From: Apostichopus japonicus
Lineage: Eukaryota > Echinodermata > Holothuroidea > Aspidochirotida > Stichopodidae
Assembly (NCBI RefSeq): GCF_037975245.1
Contig: NC_092575.1
Location: 19,113,841 to 19,177,840, forward strand
Direction: 5' to 3'
DNA length: 64,000 nucleotides
Shown here in pieces: positions 24,501 through 36,333 of the stretch (position 1 is the stretch's first letter; every line of letters begins with the position of its first letter). The position numbers were made by a program, and so were the translations under genes. The notes under the pieces were generated by a model. That model searched no databases. It was not told the origin of the DNA and saw only the letters and a list, made by a program, of their open reading frames with translations.

Positions 24501-27500
24501 GACCAAAATTACTGAGAAATTTGGAACTTGCTCAATACTTTTATTGACTTATGATGCAGTTAAGGGATTAATGGTGTGTAGTTTGAATTTTACACATCTT
24601 TCTCAGAACAGAGCTGTTCATGACTTGCTTAAAAATACAATATAGGTATTAAAGAAGAGTTTTGTGAACATTATATATGGTGGGGCTATTAAAGATCTAT
24701 TCTTTTGCCTACAGCTGCAGTCCTTGGAGAGTGTTCTTGATGATATTTTGCAAAATTGACACACAACATCTGATCAAACAAGAAAAGAATGGGTGGAGGT
24801 TGAATCTCAGAGTGGGTGGCAGGAGCGGGGGTTGGAACTAATAACATCTGGGAGAGAAATGTGGGATGGAACCAGTTAATATAAAGGAGGGGGTAAGGGT
24901 GGAACCTGATACATCTGGGAGGGGTGGAGGTGTTAACAAATTACATCTGGGAAGGATGGGTATGGATTCAATTACATCTGGTGGAGGGTGGTGAGGCAGA
25001 GCCAATTATATACATCTGGGAGGGATGAAGGTGTAACAAATTACACCTGGGACGGGAGGGTGTGGGAGTGGATTCAATTACATCTCGGAGGGGTGGAGGG
25101 GGTAAAAAATTACATTAGAGAGGGGTGGGTGTGGGATGGATCCAATTAAATCTACCTCTTGCACTCCTCCAAGTTGTATACAAGTGTTTAATCCCTACAG
25201 TGTTTCCACCTACTTTTGCTTCGCTTGAGACGCCGGTGCTGCGTACTTTGGTGTCAAACATGTCCTCAGAGTCATCGGTCCCGCTCCGTGATTTGCCATC
25301 GTCTGTGAACATGGACGTCCTACGACTTGACATGAACGAGGCCGAGGATATCGACCTTTGACCCATCGGAGGCCACTCCGAGAATGTGTCCTCCTCTTGC
25401 AGTTCTAACATTGATTCCTGCTGATGTGCATTCTGATCTTCCTTACTCTTCTCTAGACTGATATTTACGTACTCATCGACTTTATGAGATCGGTTTACAC
25501 CTATATTGTCATCAGAGTTGGAATCAAACTTTTCCTCTCCGGAATGGACAAGATCACGGAAATGTGATCCACTTTCTCCTGGAAGGCTGACATCATCCGG
25601 GGAATCGGATTGCATCTTCACTGACAGATCACTCTCCGATAAATTAGTCGTTGCAGTTTCGACTGGTAAAATCTCGACTGCAGCTTTGCTTGTACCATTT
25701 TGCTCACCTTCCTCAATTATTTCAGTTGATGCACCTAGAGATGGGCCTACCGCTGATTTTTCTTCAGAAGAGGAATCGCCCATCGCGTCGGGTATTCGTT
25801 CGGAATCTATATTGCACTTGGAACTATCTTCGTCGGTAGTCGTACCCCCATCTTCCGAATTTAACGTCAAATCTAACCTCCTAACAGCAGAACTTTTGGA
25901 TCCTCCATATTCTCTGTCTTGACCCCCTTTCCCAACTTCTGCGTCCAAAGCAAGTTCGAGACCACCATCGACCTCCTTGCCACTGATGCTACCGACACCT
26001 ACACCATCGTCAGCGCTAGATGTACTCTTTCTATTATTATTTTCTCTGGATGGAGTGTCTATTACCGTGACAACGCCATCATTATTCTCTTCAGTCCTCT
26101 TAAGTATACTTCTTATTTCAACTGTGTCTTTATCTTTCCCATTTTCTCTCGTCATTTCCGACGATAAAATTTCAGGTCTATCAGAAAAACCGACTCCATT
26201 TTCACTTCTTATGCTTCTCTCAAATTTACTCCCATCCGTCTCCCCTTCTCTGTCACCCTCCCGAGAGTCTTCTTCTTTGTCAATTCCTAGACGATTGTCT
26301 TCGTCTCTGTACATTTCTCTATTCGTCCCATCCGAGAGATTAGAGTCGGTAGAATGTTCTCCGATATGCCCATTTAGTTTGTGGACTTCCTGGTCGGGAG
26401 ATGAAACTTGCGATTTTTGCCTCCTTTCATATCTGTTCTTTTTATTAAATCTTTCGACTGATGATGTGTTTGCCTCTCTTCTTTCCAGATTCAAGACATT
26501 ATCCTGATCTGATTCCTCCGGACTTTTCTCCTTTACATCTGCTTTATGTTCTATCCTCCTGTCTTGACCTGATCTTTGCTTTGACTTGCCGAATACTGAG
26601 TAATCTTCGTCTTTTAGAAACACGACCAAAATCTGTACACCGACCGGCAGCTCAAATGGTACGGACACTGTGATGGCTGGCAACTGCATCTTAGAAAACC
26701 AGAGAAGGTTTTAGTTGACTTTGTGAAAAAAAAACATTCATTTAAATTTCTGGTTGGAAATGGAATACAATAATAGACATAAAAACACAGGTAGATGCTT
26801 TAGCCTTGTCATACCAGGTTATTAGCTGCAATGTTTACAACAACATTGGAAATGGAATATAATAATTTTATACATGAAAACACAGGTAGATTAGCCTTGT
26901 CATTGCACCTTATAAGCTGCAATGTTTCGAACAACATTGGAAATGGAATATAATAATAGACATGAAAACACAGGTAGATGCTTTTAGCCTTGTCATTCAA
27001 GGTAATTAGCTGCAATGTTTACAACAACATTGGAAAAGGAATACCATAATAGACATAAAAACACAGGTAGATGCTTTCAGCCTTGTCGTTCCAGGTTATT
27101 AGCTGCAATGTTTACAACAACATTTCTATGAAGGAAGTAATGTACTTTCTGTTTATAACGGATGCTTATGTGTAACTCAGTGAAGCACGCAAGTAAAGTG
27201 GTTTAATGACAAGAATGATGATACAAGCAGAGATTTATGCTCATTAAGCATAATCATTACCCAACTGAAGCCCAGCAGCAATGTTCATTACAAAAACACT
27301 GCCTTTAACCCCCCCCAACAACCCCCACCCCCCTCCTTGGCTTTTCTGCTACACTGTGTGGGAAGAGAACAGAAGCTATGTATATACTAGTTATGCAGCA
27401 GACAGAAATACAAATTAAGGTGCAGCATGATCCAATCGAACTACTTACATGGTTTGACGGGCAGCAGGTAACACTGCCATTTAAACCAAAATGCTCATGT

Positions 27501-30500
27501 AAAGTGGCATACAGTAGATGGATCATACAGTAGATGGATCATACAGTAGAATCGTACAGTAGACTTGTACAATTGATGGATCATACAGTAGATAAATCAT
27601 AGTATAGTATACATTAGTTTACATGTAACTATGCTATGACTGTATAGTATACATTAGTTTACATATAACTATGCTATGACATAGTATACATTAGTTTACA
27701 TATAACTATGCTATGACTGCATAGTATACATTAGTTTACATATAACTATGCTATGACTATGTTGATCAACCCAAGTATGCATTTTTAACTCGCAGCAGAT
27801 AAGAGATTGTCATGATGGGCATAGTTACACCTACGGTCAACATTCCAATAATTATAAAATGTTAGAAACAAGTACTGTAGTATTGGATTACATTGTTTAG
27901 TGGGGAGTTGTTGCTTGGAAATTAAAAGAATGAGTTTGAAATACTTAAGACAAGTTTACCCATTAGTTAAGGCCCCCAAACCCAACAGTTAACATCATTG
28001 TCAACTTTAGTATAAAGTTATCTTGTAAACTTACTTGATGTTTGGACTTGACCGTCAGAAGGAACCTTGTAATCGATGATGTCAGCTGAGTACAAAGTAC
28101 TCTGCAAAGGAGTTAACAGGAAAACATCAATTATAGAAATAGAAAGTTTACAATAAAACTAATAAATAGAAGGGGTGAGTTGAGTGCACAGTACTATAAT
28201 AGAGTTTACAACAAAAGTAATAAATAGAAGGGGTGAGTTGAGTGCACAGTACTCTGAAAGAGTTGACAACAAAACTAATAAATAGAACAGGTGAGTTGAG
28301 TGCACAGTACTCTGAAAGAGTTTACAACAAAACTAATAAATAGAAGGGGTGAGTTGAGTGCACAGTACTCTGAAAGAGTTGACAACAAAACTAATAAATA
28401 AAACGGGTGAGTTGAGAGCACAGTACTCTTATAGAGTTTACAACAAAACTAATAAATAGAAGGGGTGAGTTGAGTGCACAGTACTCTAATAGAGTTTACA
28501 ACAAAACTAATAAATAGAAGGGGTGAGTTGAGTGCACAGTACTCTAATAGAGTTTACAACAAAACTAATAAATAGAAGGGGTGAGTTGAGTGCACAGTAC
28601 TCTAATAGAGTTTACAACAAAACTAATAAATAGAAGGGGTGAGTTGAGTGCACAGTACTATAATAGAGTTTACAACAAAAGTAATAAATAGAAGGGGTGA
28701 GTTGAGTGCACAGTACTCTGAAAGAGTTGACAACAAAACTAATAAATAGAACAGGTGAGTTGAGTGCACAGTACTCTGAAAGAGTTTACAACAAAACTAA
28801 TAAATAGAAGGGGTGAGTTGAGTGCACAGTACTCTGAAAGAGTTGACAACAAAACTAATAAATAAAACGGGTGAGTTGAGAGCACAGTACTCTTATAGAG
28901 TTTACAACAAAACTAATAAATAGAAGGGGTGAGTTGAGTGCACAGTACTCTAATAGAGTTTACAACAAAACTAATAAATAGAAGGGGTGAGTTGAGTGCA
29001 CAGTACGCTAATAGAGTTTACAACAACACTAATACATAGCAGGGGTGAGTTGAGTGCACAGTACGCTAATAGAGTTTACAACAACACTAATACATAGCAG
29101 GGGTGAGTTGAGTGCACACTACTCTGCAATAAGTCTCTAATAAAAGTCAATTTTCCTGGTTTTTTCATATTCATCACAAATAACCTAAACAATTACAAAA
29201 GAGCACTTCACAAAGTGGACGAAGTGAATCTGTTGAATAACAACTATGCTTATACTGTTTAAATATTTGGGAGAGGCTTGCGGTAAGTTTCAAAATGTAA
29301 TTTTCTCTCAGCCTGTGAATCAGGGAATATGTTTCCTTCACACACAACGCTGAAGACTTGATCAAGTCTAAATATGACATCATCCAACCACACAGTGATT
29401 CAATGTCTTATTGCTTTTGTTTATTTATTATTATGTTTCTTTTCTGTAATGGAGATGGGTGTTGTAAATTATGTTGGCTCAACAAAATGGGAGGCATTCA
29501 TTTCAATGTCCACACTGTTAGCATTTTGTACGTATTTTAGATCCTCCTGCAAGCAGGAACTCACAAAGAAGCCTCATCGGCTTATCAAAGCTGCAAGCTG
29601 ACCGAAGTCAGTCTCTTACATTATTGGACACTGGACACATTGGACATCTCTTACATTATTGGACATTATCTTACATTATTGGACATTATTTGACCTTGAA
29701 AATATGAAAAGAAAAACAAGGAGAAGCTAAAAGGTTCCTCGGTCCTAGTGGATCTATGACATCACAGATTTACAAAATGACACTCCCCAGAAAAGACTTT
29801 TATATAAGGATATCTCAAAAACCAGAGCAAGCTTTTTCTCCGCTGGTTGGCTGGTATTGTTCTTTATCATATAAGCTAGAGATTACGGGTTGGGTTCGTG
29901 TCCCCTTAAGTACAAATTTAAAACCAAAAATATCTGTTACTTGTGTTTGTAGATGATACACCCTGCCAGCAGGCTTGGTCTTCTCTTAAGCCATTGTAGA
30001 AGGTGAGATGCCTTGAGGTAGACTAGATGTGATTTCTGAAAAAAGAGGGAGGAAAACAAATTTAATGATTGAATCATGGACCTGCAAGAAAGTCAATTAA
30101 TTCAGAGTTTATTCAGGCGTTCATTACGGATTGAAACAAGGACATTCCCAAGATCATGATGCAAATATATGGAAATGTAAGTGAGATGACCAAATATATA
30201 CTATGCAGTGGATTTGTTTGAAGAAGATGACTAATAGACTGTGTTATCATGGCAGCTAAAAAGTGCCTTATATAAATATTTTCCCTCCAAATAAGTTATT
30301 AAATAAGATATTTTTCAGAAAATTGTCCAGATAGCAAGATAATATCTTGTCCATAAAAATACCCCGGGAAAATGATGAATATTTTATTTCTGTAATTTTC
30401 AAAAATTTTAAGCAGAATATTAAATTGTCAACTTTTTTCCAATTCAACAATTTTTGGGAAAATGTCAAACTCATTAGGGTTAGGTTACTTTATCTTGATG

Positions 30501-33500
30501 GCACTTTTAAGCTGCCGTATGTTATTCTTCAGTAGATAAATATAATCAGGGGAAGTCACAGAACATAAACCATCTACCATCCCTTTCCAAAAAATGCTCC
30601 AAGAGAATATTCATATAAAAATATTTCTACGCACTTACCTTTGGTAGTAGTACCATTGGAATGTCTTGGAAAGTTTCCCTTACTTTATTGTCATGGTAAC
30701 GGGCAAACGACAGAAAGAACGGCATCACTTTACCGACGTGATCGACAAATGCATCATGGTTCCCGGAATGTTCCTAAAGAAACAGAGGATTACATTTTTT
30801 TATGTAAGAAAATAGTTGATTAAATGATCTTACCAAACGGGCGTGGGTTAAGTAATTCCTTACAAAATACAACAGAGATGCTAACATTTAAGTGTGGGTG
30901 TGACAGATACCAGTGATAATTGTTGGTCATTGTGTGAGAATTAGGCCTAGAGCATGGAAGCGACAAATTTGGATTGCGCATGCCTTGAGTGTGTGGTTAT
31001 GCAGTGACCCAGGTGTTAACATGCCTTGGGTGTGTGGGTTTACAGTGACCCAGGTGTTAACATGCCTTGGGTGTGTGGGTTAGCAGTGACCCAGCTGTTA
31101 ACATGCCTTGGGTGCATGGGTTAGCAGTGACCCAAGTGTTAACATGCCTTGGGTTTGTGGGTTAGCAGTGACCCAAGTGTTAACATGCCTTGGGTGTGTG
31201 GGTTAGCAGTGACCCAAGTGTTAACTGTTGCAAGTCATGTGAGAAGGCCTTAGCCTTGATACAAGAAAATGAAAACCTTACAACTTAGTTTTATAACTTC
31301 CTAATAGTTTTGAAGGAAATCTGACCGATGTTGTGCTTTTAGTGACTCTCTGTTTTCCTATTTCAAATACAGTTATGTTACCATATAGACATGTGAAACA
31401 CCTGAATACAGCATTACCTTACTAATGAGTTGCATTAATTAGTTGCTTTCATTGACTTTTTAATAGACGAATCAAATACCTGTACGAATTTAAATCATTC
31501 AATGAACATGTTTATTTAAAAGCAAAACAAAAACGAAAGTTAGTTTCCTGGTTTGTTTGCAAATATTACAGCAGACCAATGTAAAATATCTTTCGAGCGA
31601 GTATAAACTTATGATGACTAATGTTAAAAGGATTTGATTAAAAGCATACTGATTAAGTCAAGCATGTACAGTAATCAGTACTCAGTACAATAATGCTTCA
31701 TACTGCTTGCAAACATTTCAGTTTCGATACTTTGCCATGAACTGTAAAATATATATGCATCAAAGTGATGTAAGGGTACACTACACTATACTGAAATAAA
31801 CTGGGGCTTCCCATATAGCACAACATACTGTTGAGTATAAAGTTCTGATCCGCATTTTCTGAGTAAAAATGTCTTGTGGTGAACAACATAGTAATTCTCT
31901 TTTTCAACCATCCCATCCCATCCCATTCAAACCTATCCCTGGAAAGCATTTAATACGTAACATAGCTTAAGGCAAGGAATAACATTGCACTAATTGACAA
32001 ATTCCTTTCATTGTTCTTACATTAGAGTAAACAAAATTTATGAATTCATGTAAGCTGCAAAAGAATATTAGAAGCAAGAGGAAGGTTTTTCCATATTATT
32101 GGAAGTTATTGCATCATGTGTTAAGAGGGAAACTAACGATTATGAAGAATCCTCCCCCCCCCCAACCCCCAATCTGTTTGGATTCAAACTTTAATTTGGA
32201 GCCAAGGAGAGTAAGAGGAAAGATTTGAATGGAAAGACTTCTTTTTGTTTTTACTAACCTGCATAATTCTTTGAACTGATCCTTGAAAAAACTTAAAAAG
32301 GTTGCATAAATTTCTTAATTTCTGTAGAGCTATAGCATCTGGTGTATTGAAACTGCTTGCCAGAGCCTAGACAGAGAAATGGTAAAATAATAATAAATGT
32401 GACTCTTTGATATGACAAGACATGAAAGGAAAGGCTGATGTAAAAACATTACAAGAATATATCTGACCCACAACTATGTGAACAATTCCATGTGCAACAT
32501 CATCTGCTTGCAGAATGCACCTAGAAGTGACCCTACTGCACTCATAGATGGCCTCTTCACCCTCCTCCCTCCATATTTCAACATTACATCACTTACATAG
32601 CAACCAGGTGGTGTATTTAACAAACACAGAAGAAAAACACAAAGTGACCAATGCAATAGAGTAACAGGGTGTGATTTATGCTTCATGGAAACAAACCCTT
32701 CTACTAATATTTACTCTCTTGCTTTTTTAACCACTTTAACAACCGTAACCCACATTGCTTAAGGCAGAGCTAGCTGGTTGTGATTTTTGGGTAACTTTCT
32801 TGCAACCAAGCACCTTCAAATATAGACTAATTTTTAACGTTTGGTTTAGATGTTATTTTCTTCATTTAAGATTTTTATTATCTACTGAATGTCATATTTT
32901 TGTTACAACTATGTATGAGCAAATGAAAATCATGACTCCTCTCCAGATTCACACAAGTTAACTTTGAGGCAGTATTCTGCACAAATCTAGAAAATGTACT
33001 CTGCCTGCCAGCTCTAGTCTGTGAATTTCAGTTTAACTTGAACTTCATGAAATTTCCAATGAAGCTTTCCAGAAAAAGGAAGCTCTCTGTGGGTGAAGTT
33101 TTTATTTTCACTTTTCAACTTCCAAATACCTGGTGTTTGTAACTTAGGCAAAGAGAACGCTCACCATAGTAAAGCGACCTTCATGCATTGTGGCAATCTT
33201 CATTTTTTTTAGACAGTATAATTGTGGTTTGCTGGCCACTAAGTTTTGCATGAAACTGACCATGGCCATAACCTGTCCACTGAATAGACACTGGGCATCC
33301 TCAGAGACCTGTCAGGAGGAGAAGATAAGATCAGATTCAACAGACCTCCAATAAGAATGACTATCACTCTAAGCGAGAGGTAAGTTTTACCACATTGACA
33401 GGATAAGAAATGGAAAACTTTTTAAAAGCACACTGCACTAATTGAGAATACAAATGGGATTAAATGAGCTACTAAAAGTATTTGAAAACTGATCATAACC

Positions 33501-36333
33501 TCCATCCAACGATCATAAAAACTGATACATGACAATGCAAAGAGTAAGATTAATTTCATTTTAGAGGCGTACTCAGGAGTTAAGAAAGTAGCAATCTGCA
33601 GAGAAGGAACAATACTATGAAAGATAAGATGAACATGCATTACTATCATTGAACTGCTGTAGTTTTCATTCAACACTAGCTTTGAGAATAGATCTCTTTT
33701 GAGTTGAGTTACATGGTAGCATCTCTGAACAATTAAGTCATATCATAGGTCATTGGTATATGTCTCCCCGGTCCAAATATGCTAGAAAATACTCAAAAAT
33801 CATCACTACTCTATTTTTATTTCTACTGCCACATGCAGAGCATCGGATCTCACCAAGGCACAGTTTACGATATTTAATTAACCCTTCTGAATATATTTGA
33901 GTGTATTGATTACAGGTATATGAAAATGTTTTGGGGCGATTTTACCATGTTCAATTTTGCTTAAAATGTAAGTGGATTCCCCCTCAATCTAAATGAGATA
34001 TCTAAAAGCCTAATGCAAATTAACTGCTAGTAAATAGTGAGTTATTGACAGTTACATCAAGTAAAAGAAGTTTTGTGTCCCGCAAGTTAGATGGAAAAGT
34101 TTGAATTTTCCACTTCAAACATGTAATGTCTAATTTTATCATACAACTTCAACAGAATAAACTCACAGTTATATGTTCAGGTGCCTTCTCTTTCATTCTA
34201 AGGATCAAGTACTGTGCACCAGATTTTGGCACATTCAAATTACAAAATGCAACTATATTGCTTGCCAAAATCATTACAATGTTGTCATCAGATATGTATC
34301 CACAATGTATGTTTATAAATATAATATATTTACAGCTGAAACATGGTTATGAATTTACTTACATGTGGTGATTCAGGGTAGAAGTACACCAAAGCAAGTT
34401 TTGGGTCATCTTCTTCCCTTTTAACAATTTCATGATCATATATGAAAAATGTCCTTGAGAAACTGGGGAAGACAAGAAAATAGCTATCTAGATCAAGTTA
34501 TTGGAAAAGCTGAAAATTTTGCTCAGAAAGTTTCATATTGATATACATACTGAGAAAATATGCAGTATGACAGAAAACAGTAGCAAACAGCATCACTGTT
34601 CTCAATTAACTTTATAGTACCAAATATGACAAAAATCCACCACGAACCACTGTTGTTTGTTGTTGGTCTATTCAAATTGTTGCTGTGAAGAAATGTTGAG
34701 CATGTAGTGAGTATAGTCTTACATTGAGTTGGGTATTTTTGGATTTTGAAATGTGAAATGTTATCTGATTCTGTAAATTTCACTAATTTTTGGTGGAATG
34801 CATAAAAGAAATTCCAGTGCCAAAAATACATCAACTTTTTTTTTAATGCTTTTCAATATTCTGTGTTTTGAAAAATTGATAAAAGTTATAGAATAATAGA
34901 AATAAAAACAGACTAAGGACACATTTAAAAAACAAACAGATGGACAGAGATCTAAATTATGTAGAGAAAAAAACAAAGCAAAATTAGACAAAACAAAGGA
35001 TGGCAAGATAAAGGAGAGATGTGATGATAGGAATAACCATGTAACACTTACATCATGTATCATTTACATATTTATATTTATCCTACAATAAACAGGCTTT
35101 TTATATGCAGAACATGAGCAGTTCATTAACGATTTTTGCTCTCTGGGAGAAATATCATTGTTGGGTGAATTTGAAGTGCTAAATTTCCCTTTTTGGCAAT
35201 GTCATGAGATATTGACTTTTACACTTTTGCATCGTCCCAAACTTCATGTTGGTCAACCTGAATTTTTTGTTTGCCCCTGGAAGATTTCTGTTTGTTATTC
35301 AAGTCGTTACAGCCCACGAGACCGAAGGTCCGCAAGATCGAAGGTCTGCGAGACTGAAATTAAAAAAGGTCTGTGACACCGAAGGTCTTCGAGACCGAGG
35401 TAATACTACGTTGATAAAGTGCGTAATTAAAAAGAATTCACAGCCATTTCTTTTCATAGTGGATACCAGTGACTTATAGGCAAAGGGGCTGGGATGGCTT
35501 GCATTGATACTACACCTCCACCAGTGGCATAACCAGAGGGGGTTGCAGGGCAAAAGCCCCCGCTCTCAAAGTCTCGCTCCTCCCCCCTTCCTCGTCCCCT
35601 GCTGCCCTAAATGAAATATTAGAATACAATATAACTTAGTAATTTGATAAAGCGATACCCTATTTTAAACAATATTTCCCCCTTGTCAATCTCTTTGACC
35701 CGCTCTGAAGCTCCTCTAATGAAAAAGTCTAGTTATGACTATGGATGGAACATGCATAGACCATTGGTCTCTCGGACCATGTGTTTGCGGAAATTTGGTT
35801 TCTCGGACGTTTTGTCTTGCGGACCTTCGGTCTCGTGGAATTCCCCCGTTCAAGTAGTATTATTAGCAGCATTTTTGTTTTTGTTTTGTAGCAAAGATGT
35901 TAGGCTATAGTATATGTACTGTACAATATATACTAGGTCTTTATTCCTTTCATATTCGACTTTGACCGAAAAGGTGACCAAGACTTTGTAGTTTGTATAA
36001 CTTGACTCTTCGGAATTAAAATCTAGGTTATAAACATAGGCTTAAAGTACATCGGCTTCCTCCCTAATATACTACACTATTTCTAGTATACCTATTCGAC
36101 GATCGAACTCCGTTCCGCTTTCGCGTAACCGCTACCAACGCATTTTTTATGGGTTAGAATGAATACAGAAGTCTATCGAAAGAAATCAATGTCAAATGTG
36201 TAGTTAAAAATGCCAAAAATGCATCAGAGAAGTGGAGGAATAAATATCAATGGGATGAATCGTTAAAATAATTCGAAAGTCAGAAAGAACCATGAAATTA
36301 TTACCTCCAATTTGGCCAAACTTTCGAAGCCAT
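16920..36333 (-). CDS. HPS4: HPS4, BLOC-3 complex subunit (complete, 13 coding exons)
   Basis: Coding exons in transcript order (plus coordinates): 36305-36333, 34363-34462, 33165-33308, 32259-32366, 30639-30773, 29941-30035, 28035-28101, 25214-26689, 24363-24476, 22146-22217, 20215-20275, 18684-18792, 16920-16992. All borders are GT..AG and the phases join to 860 codons plus TGA. I recognise HPS4 from family features: FFIYDHEIV then VYFYPESPH (residues about 14-43, first longin strands), CLFSGQV, LLAGCIIYKHK-VLCTQLTSSIT across exons 6/7, LGMVDVSLYIQ (exon 9) and RFFQGARLLHNEF (exon 12). Human HPS4 is about 708 residues; the extra length is in the low-complexity exon 8. HPS4 pairs with HPS1 as BLOC-3, the cytosolic exchange factor for Rab32/Rab38 in lysosome-related organelle biogenesis. 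The start at 36333 is chosen because its exon ends in phase 2 and fits exon 2. The last exon is the least certain: it is short and weakly conserved, though its acceptor is strong and the phase is correct. Confidence 0.9.
19316..20035. repeat. Polypurine minisatellite (GGTTGGAGGAGAGGGATAGG type)
   Basis: About 720 bp of tandem units of 16-22 bp lie in HPS4 intron 11. The plus strand is almost all purine with GGG runs, so the HPS4 pre-mRNA carries the C/T-rich complement. Units alternate between GGGTTGGAGGAGAGGGATA and shorter GGGGAGGAGAGTGATAG forms. Long open frames on the minus strand here are repeat artefacts. Confidence 0.95.
20545..20768. mobile_element. hAT-like MITE, 224 bp, in HPS4 intron 10
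   Basis: A perfect 8-bp target duplication TGATTTCC flanks it (20537-20544 and 20769-20776). The ends carry GGATCCAGG on the left and, in complement, AGATCCAGG on the right. There is no transposase inside. Confidence 0.75.
21518..21590. repeat. (AT)n tracts
   Basis: Two TA/AT dinucleotide tracts separated by about 20 bp in HPS4 intron 10. Confidence 0.9.
23571..24060. mobile_element. hAT-like MITE, 490 bp, in HPS4 intron 9
   Basis: The left end CAGGTGCGTAGCCAA and the right end (complement CAGTGACATAGCCAAA) are inverted repeats. Flanks AGGATAGC (23563-23570) and ATGATAGC (24061-24068) match in 7 of 8 bases. Poly-G/poly-C runs sit near each end. Confidence 0.72.
24790..25150. repeat. Degenerate about 40-bp G-rich tandem repeat
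   Basis: Imperfect units of the type ATTACATCTGGGAGGGGTGG with AATT/AACC linkers fill HPS4 intron 8 right up to the donor side of exon 8. Confidence 0.85.
25214..26689 (-). other. HPS4: HPS4 exon 8: 492-codon low-complexity exon
   Basis: This single exon encodes residues 227-718. It starts with a conserved segment (LPVGVQILVVFLKDEDY, matching the end of the second longin-like region) and then turns into a charged Ser/Asp/Glu/Arg-rich stretch with no visible fold. Human HPS4 also has a long disordered insert here, so the position is conserved although the sequence is not. The donor is taken at GCAAAA|gtaggt (25213/25214), because it leaves phase 0 and joins exon 9 in frame. A second GT 50 bases further on would join in phase 1 and run into a stop. 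The open frame continues past the donor, so retention of the intron start would not stop translation at once. Confidence 0.85.
26750..27125. repeat. About 93-bp tandem repeat x4
   Basis: Four copies of a unit starting TTGGAAATGGAATA..AATA and containing AACACAGGTAGATGCTTT, CCTTGTCAT and TAGCTGCAATGTTTACAACA, with small indels. They lie in HPS4 intron 7, about 60 bp upstream (transcript sense) of the exon-8 acceptor. Confidence 0.93.
27515..27765. repeat. Two adjacent short tandem repeats
   Basis: Bases 27515-27600 hold GATGGATCATACAGTA-type units. Bases 27600-27765 hold four copies of a roughly 40-45 bp unit (ATAGTATACATTAGTTTACA then TAACTATGCTATGAC). Both are in HPS4 intron 7. Confidence 0.9.
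28136..29140. repeat. 58-bp minisatellite x17 derived from the HPS4 exon-7 splice acceptor
   Basis: Seventeen units with a 58-bp period (unit landmarks at 28461, 28519 and 28577) lie in HPS4 intron 6, just upstream (in transcript sense) of exon 7. On the minus strand most units read caactctttcag|AGTACTGTGC..., which resembles the true acceptor and exon start (ctcctttgcag|AGTACTTTGT). On the plus strand each unit has GGTGAGT, a donor-like word on the non-transcribed sense. Units 1-8 are repeated as units 9-16 with the same variants in the same order, 464 bp apart. Confidence 0.95.
29537..29622 (-). mobile_element. SINE family B, truncated body fragment in HPS4 intron 6
   Basis: About 85 bp nearly identical to the 3' body of the SINE at 12184 (AGATCCTCCTGCAAGCAGGA, AAGCTGCAAGCTGACCGAAG). 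The tRNA-like head is missing. Short TTACATTATTGGACA repeats follow at 29617-29690. Confidence 0.8.
30979..31224. repeat. 41-bp minisatellite x6
   Basis: The unit runs from CATGCCTTGGGTGTGTGGGT to the next CATGCC and contains CAGTGACCCAAGTGTTAA. Six head-to-tail copies with few changes lie in HPS4 intron 4. Confidence 0.95.
35311..35845. mobile_element. Fold-back element with GAGACCGAAGGTCCGCAA subrepeats, in HPS4 intron 1
   Basis: CCACGAGACCGAAGGTCCGC at the left is the inverted copy of the sequence at about 35815-35843. Each side is made of short phased variants (GAAGGTCTGCGAGAC, GGTCTTCGAGACCG). The interior holds another possible element beginning CAGTGGCATAACCAGAG at 35523. Confidence 0.7.

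Noticed and set aside
25506-26507. Plus-strand open frames opposite the HPS4 large exon
   Set aside because: Antisense shadows of exon 8. The minus strand joins conserved HPS4 exons in phase.
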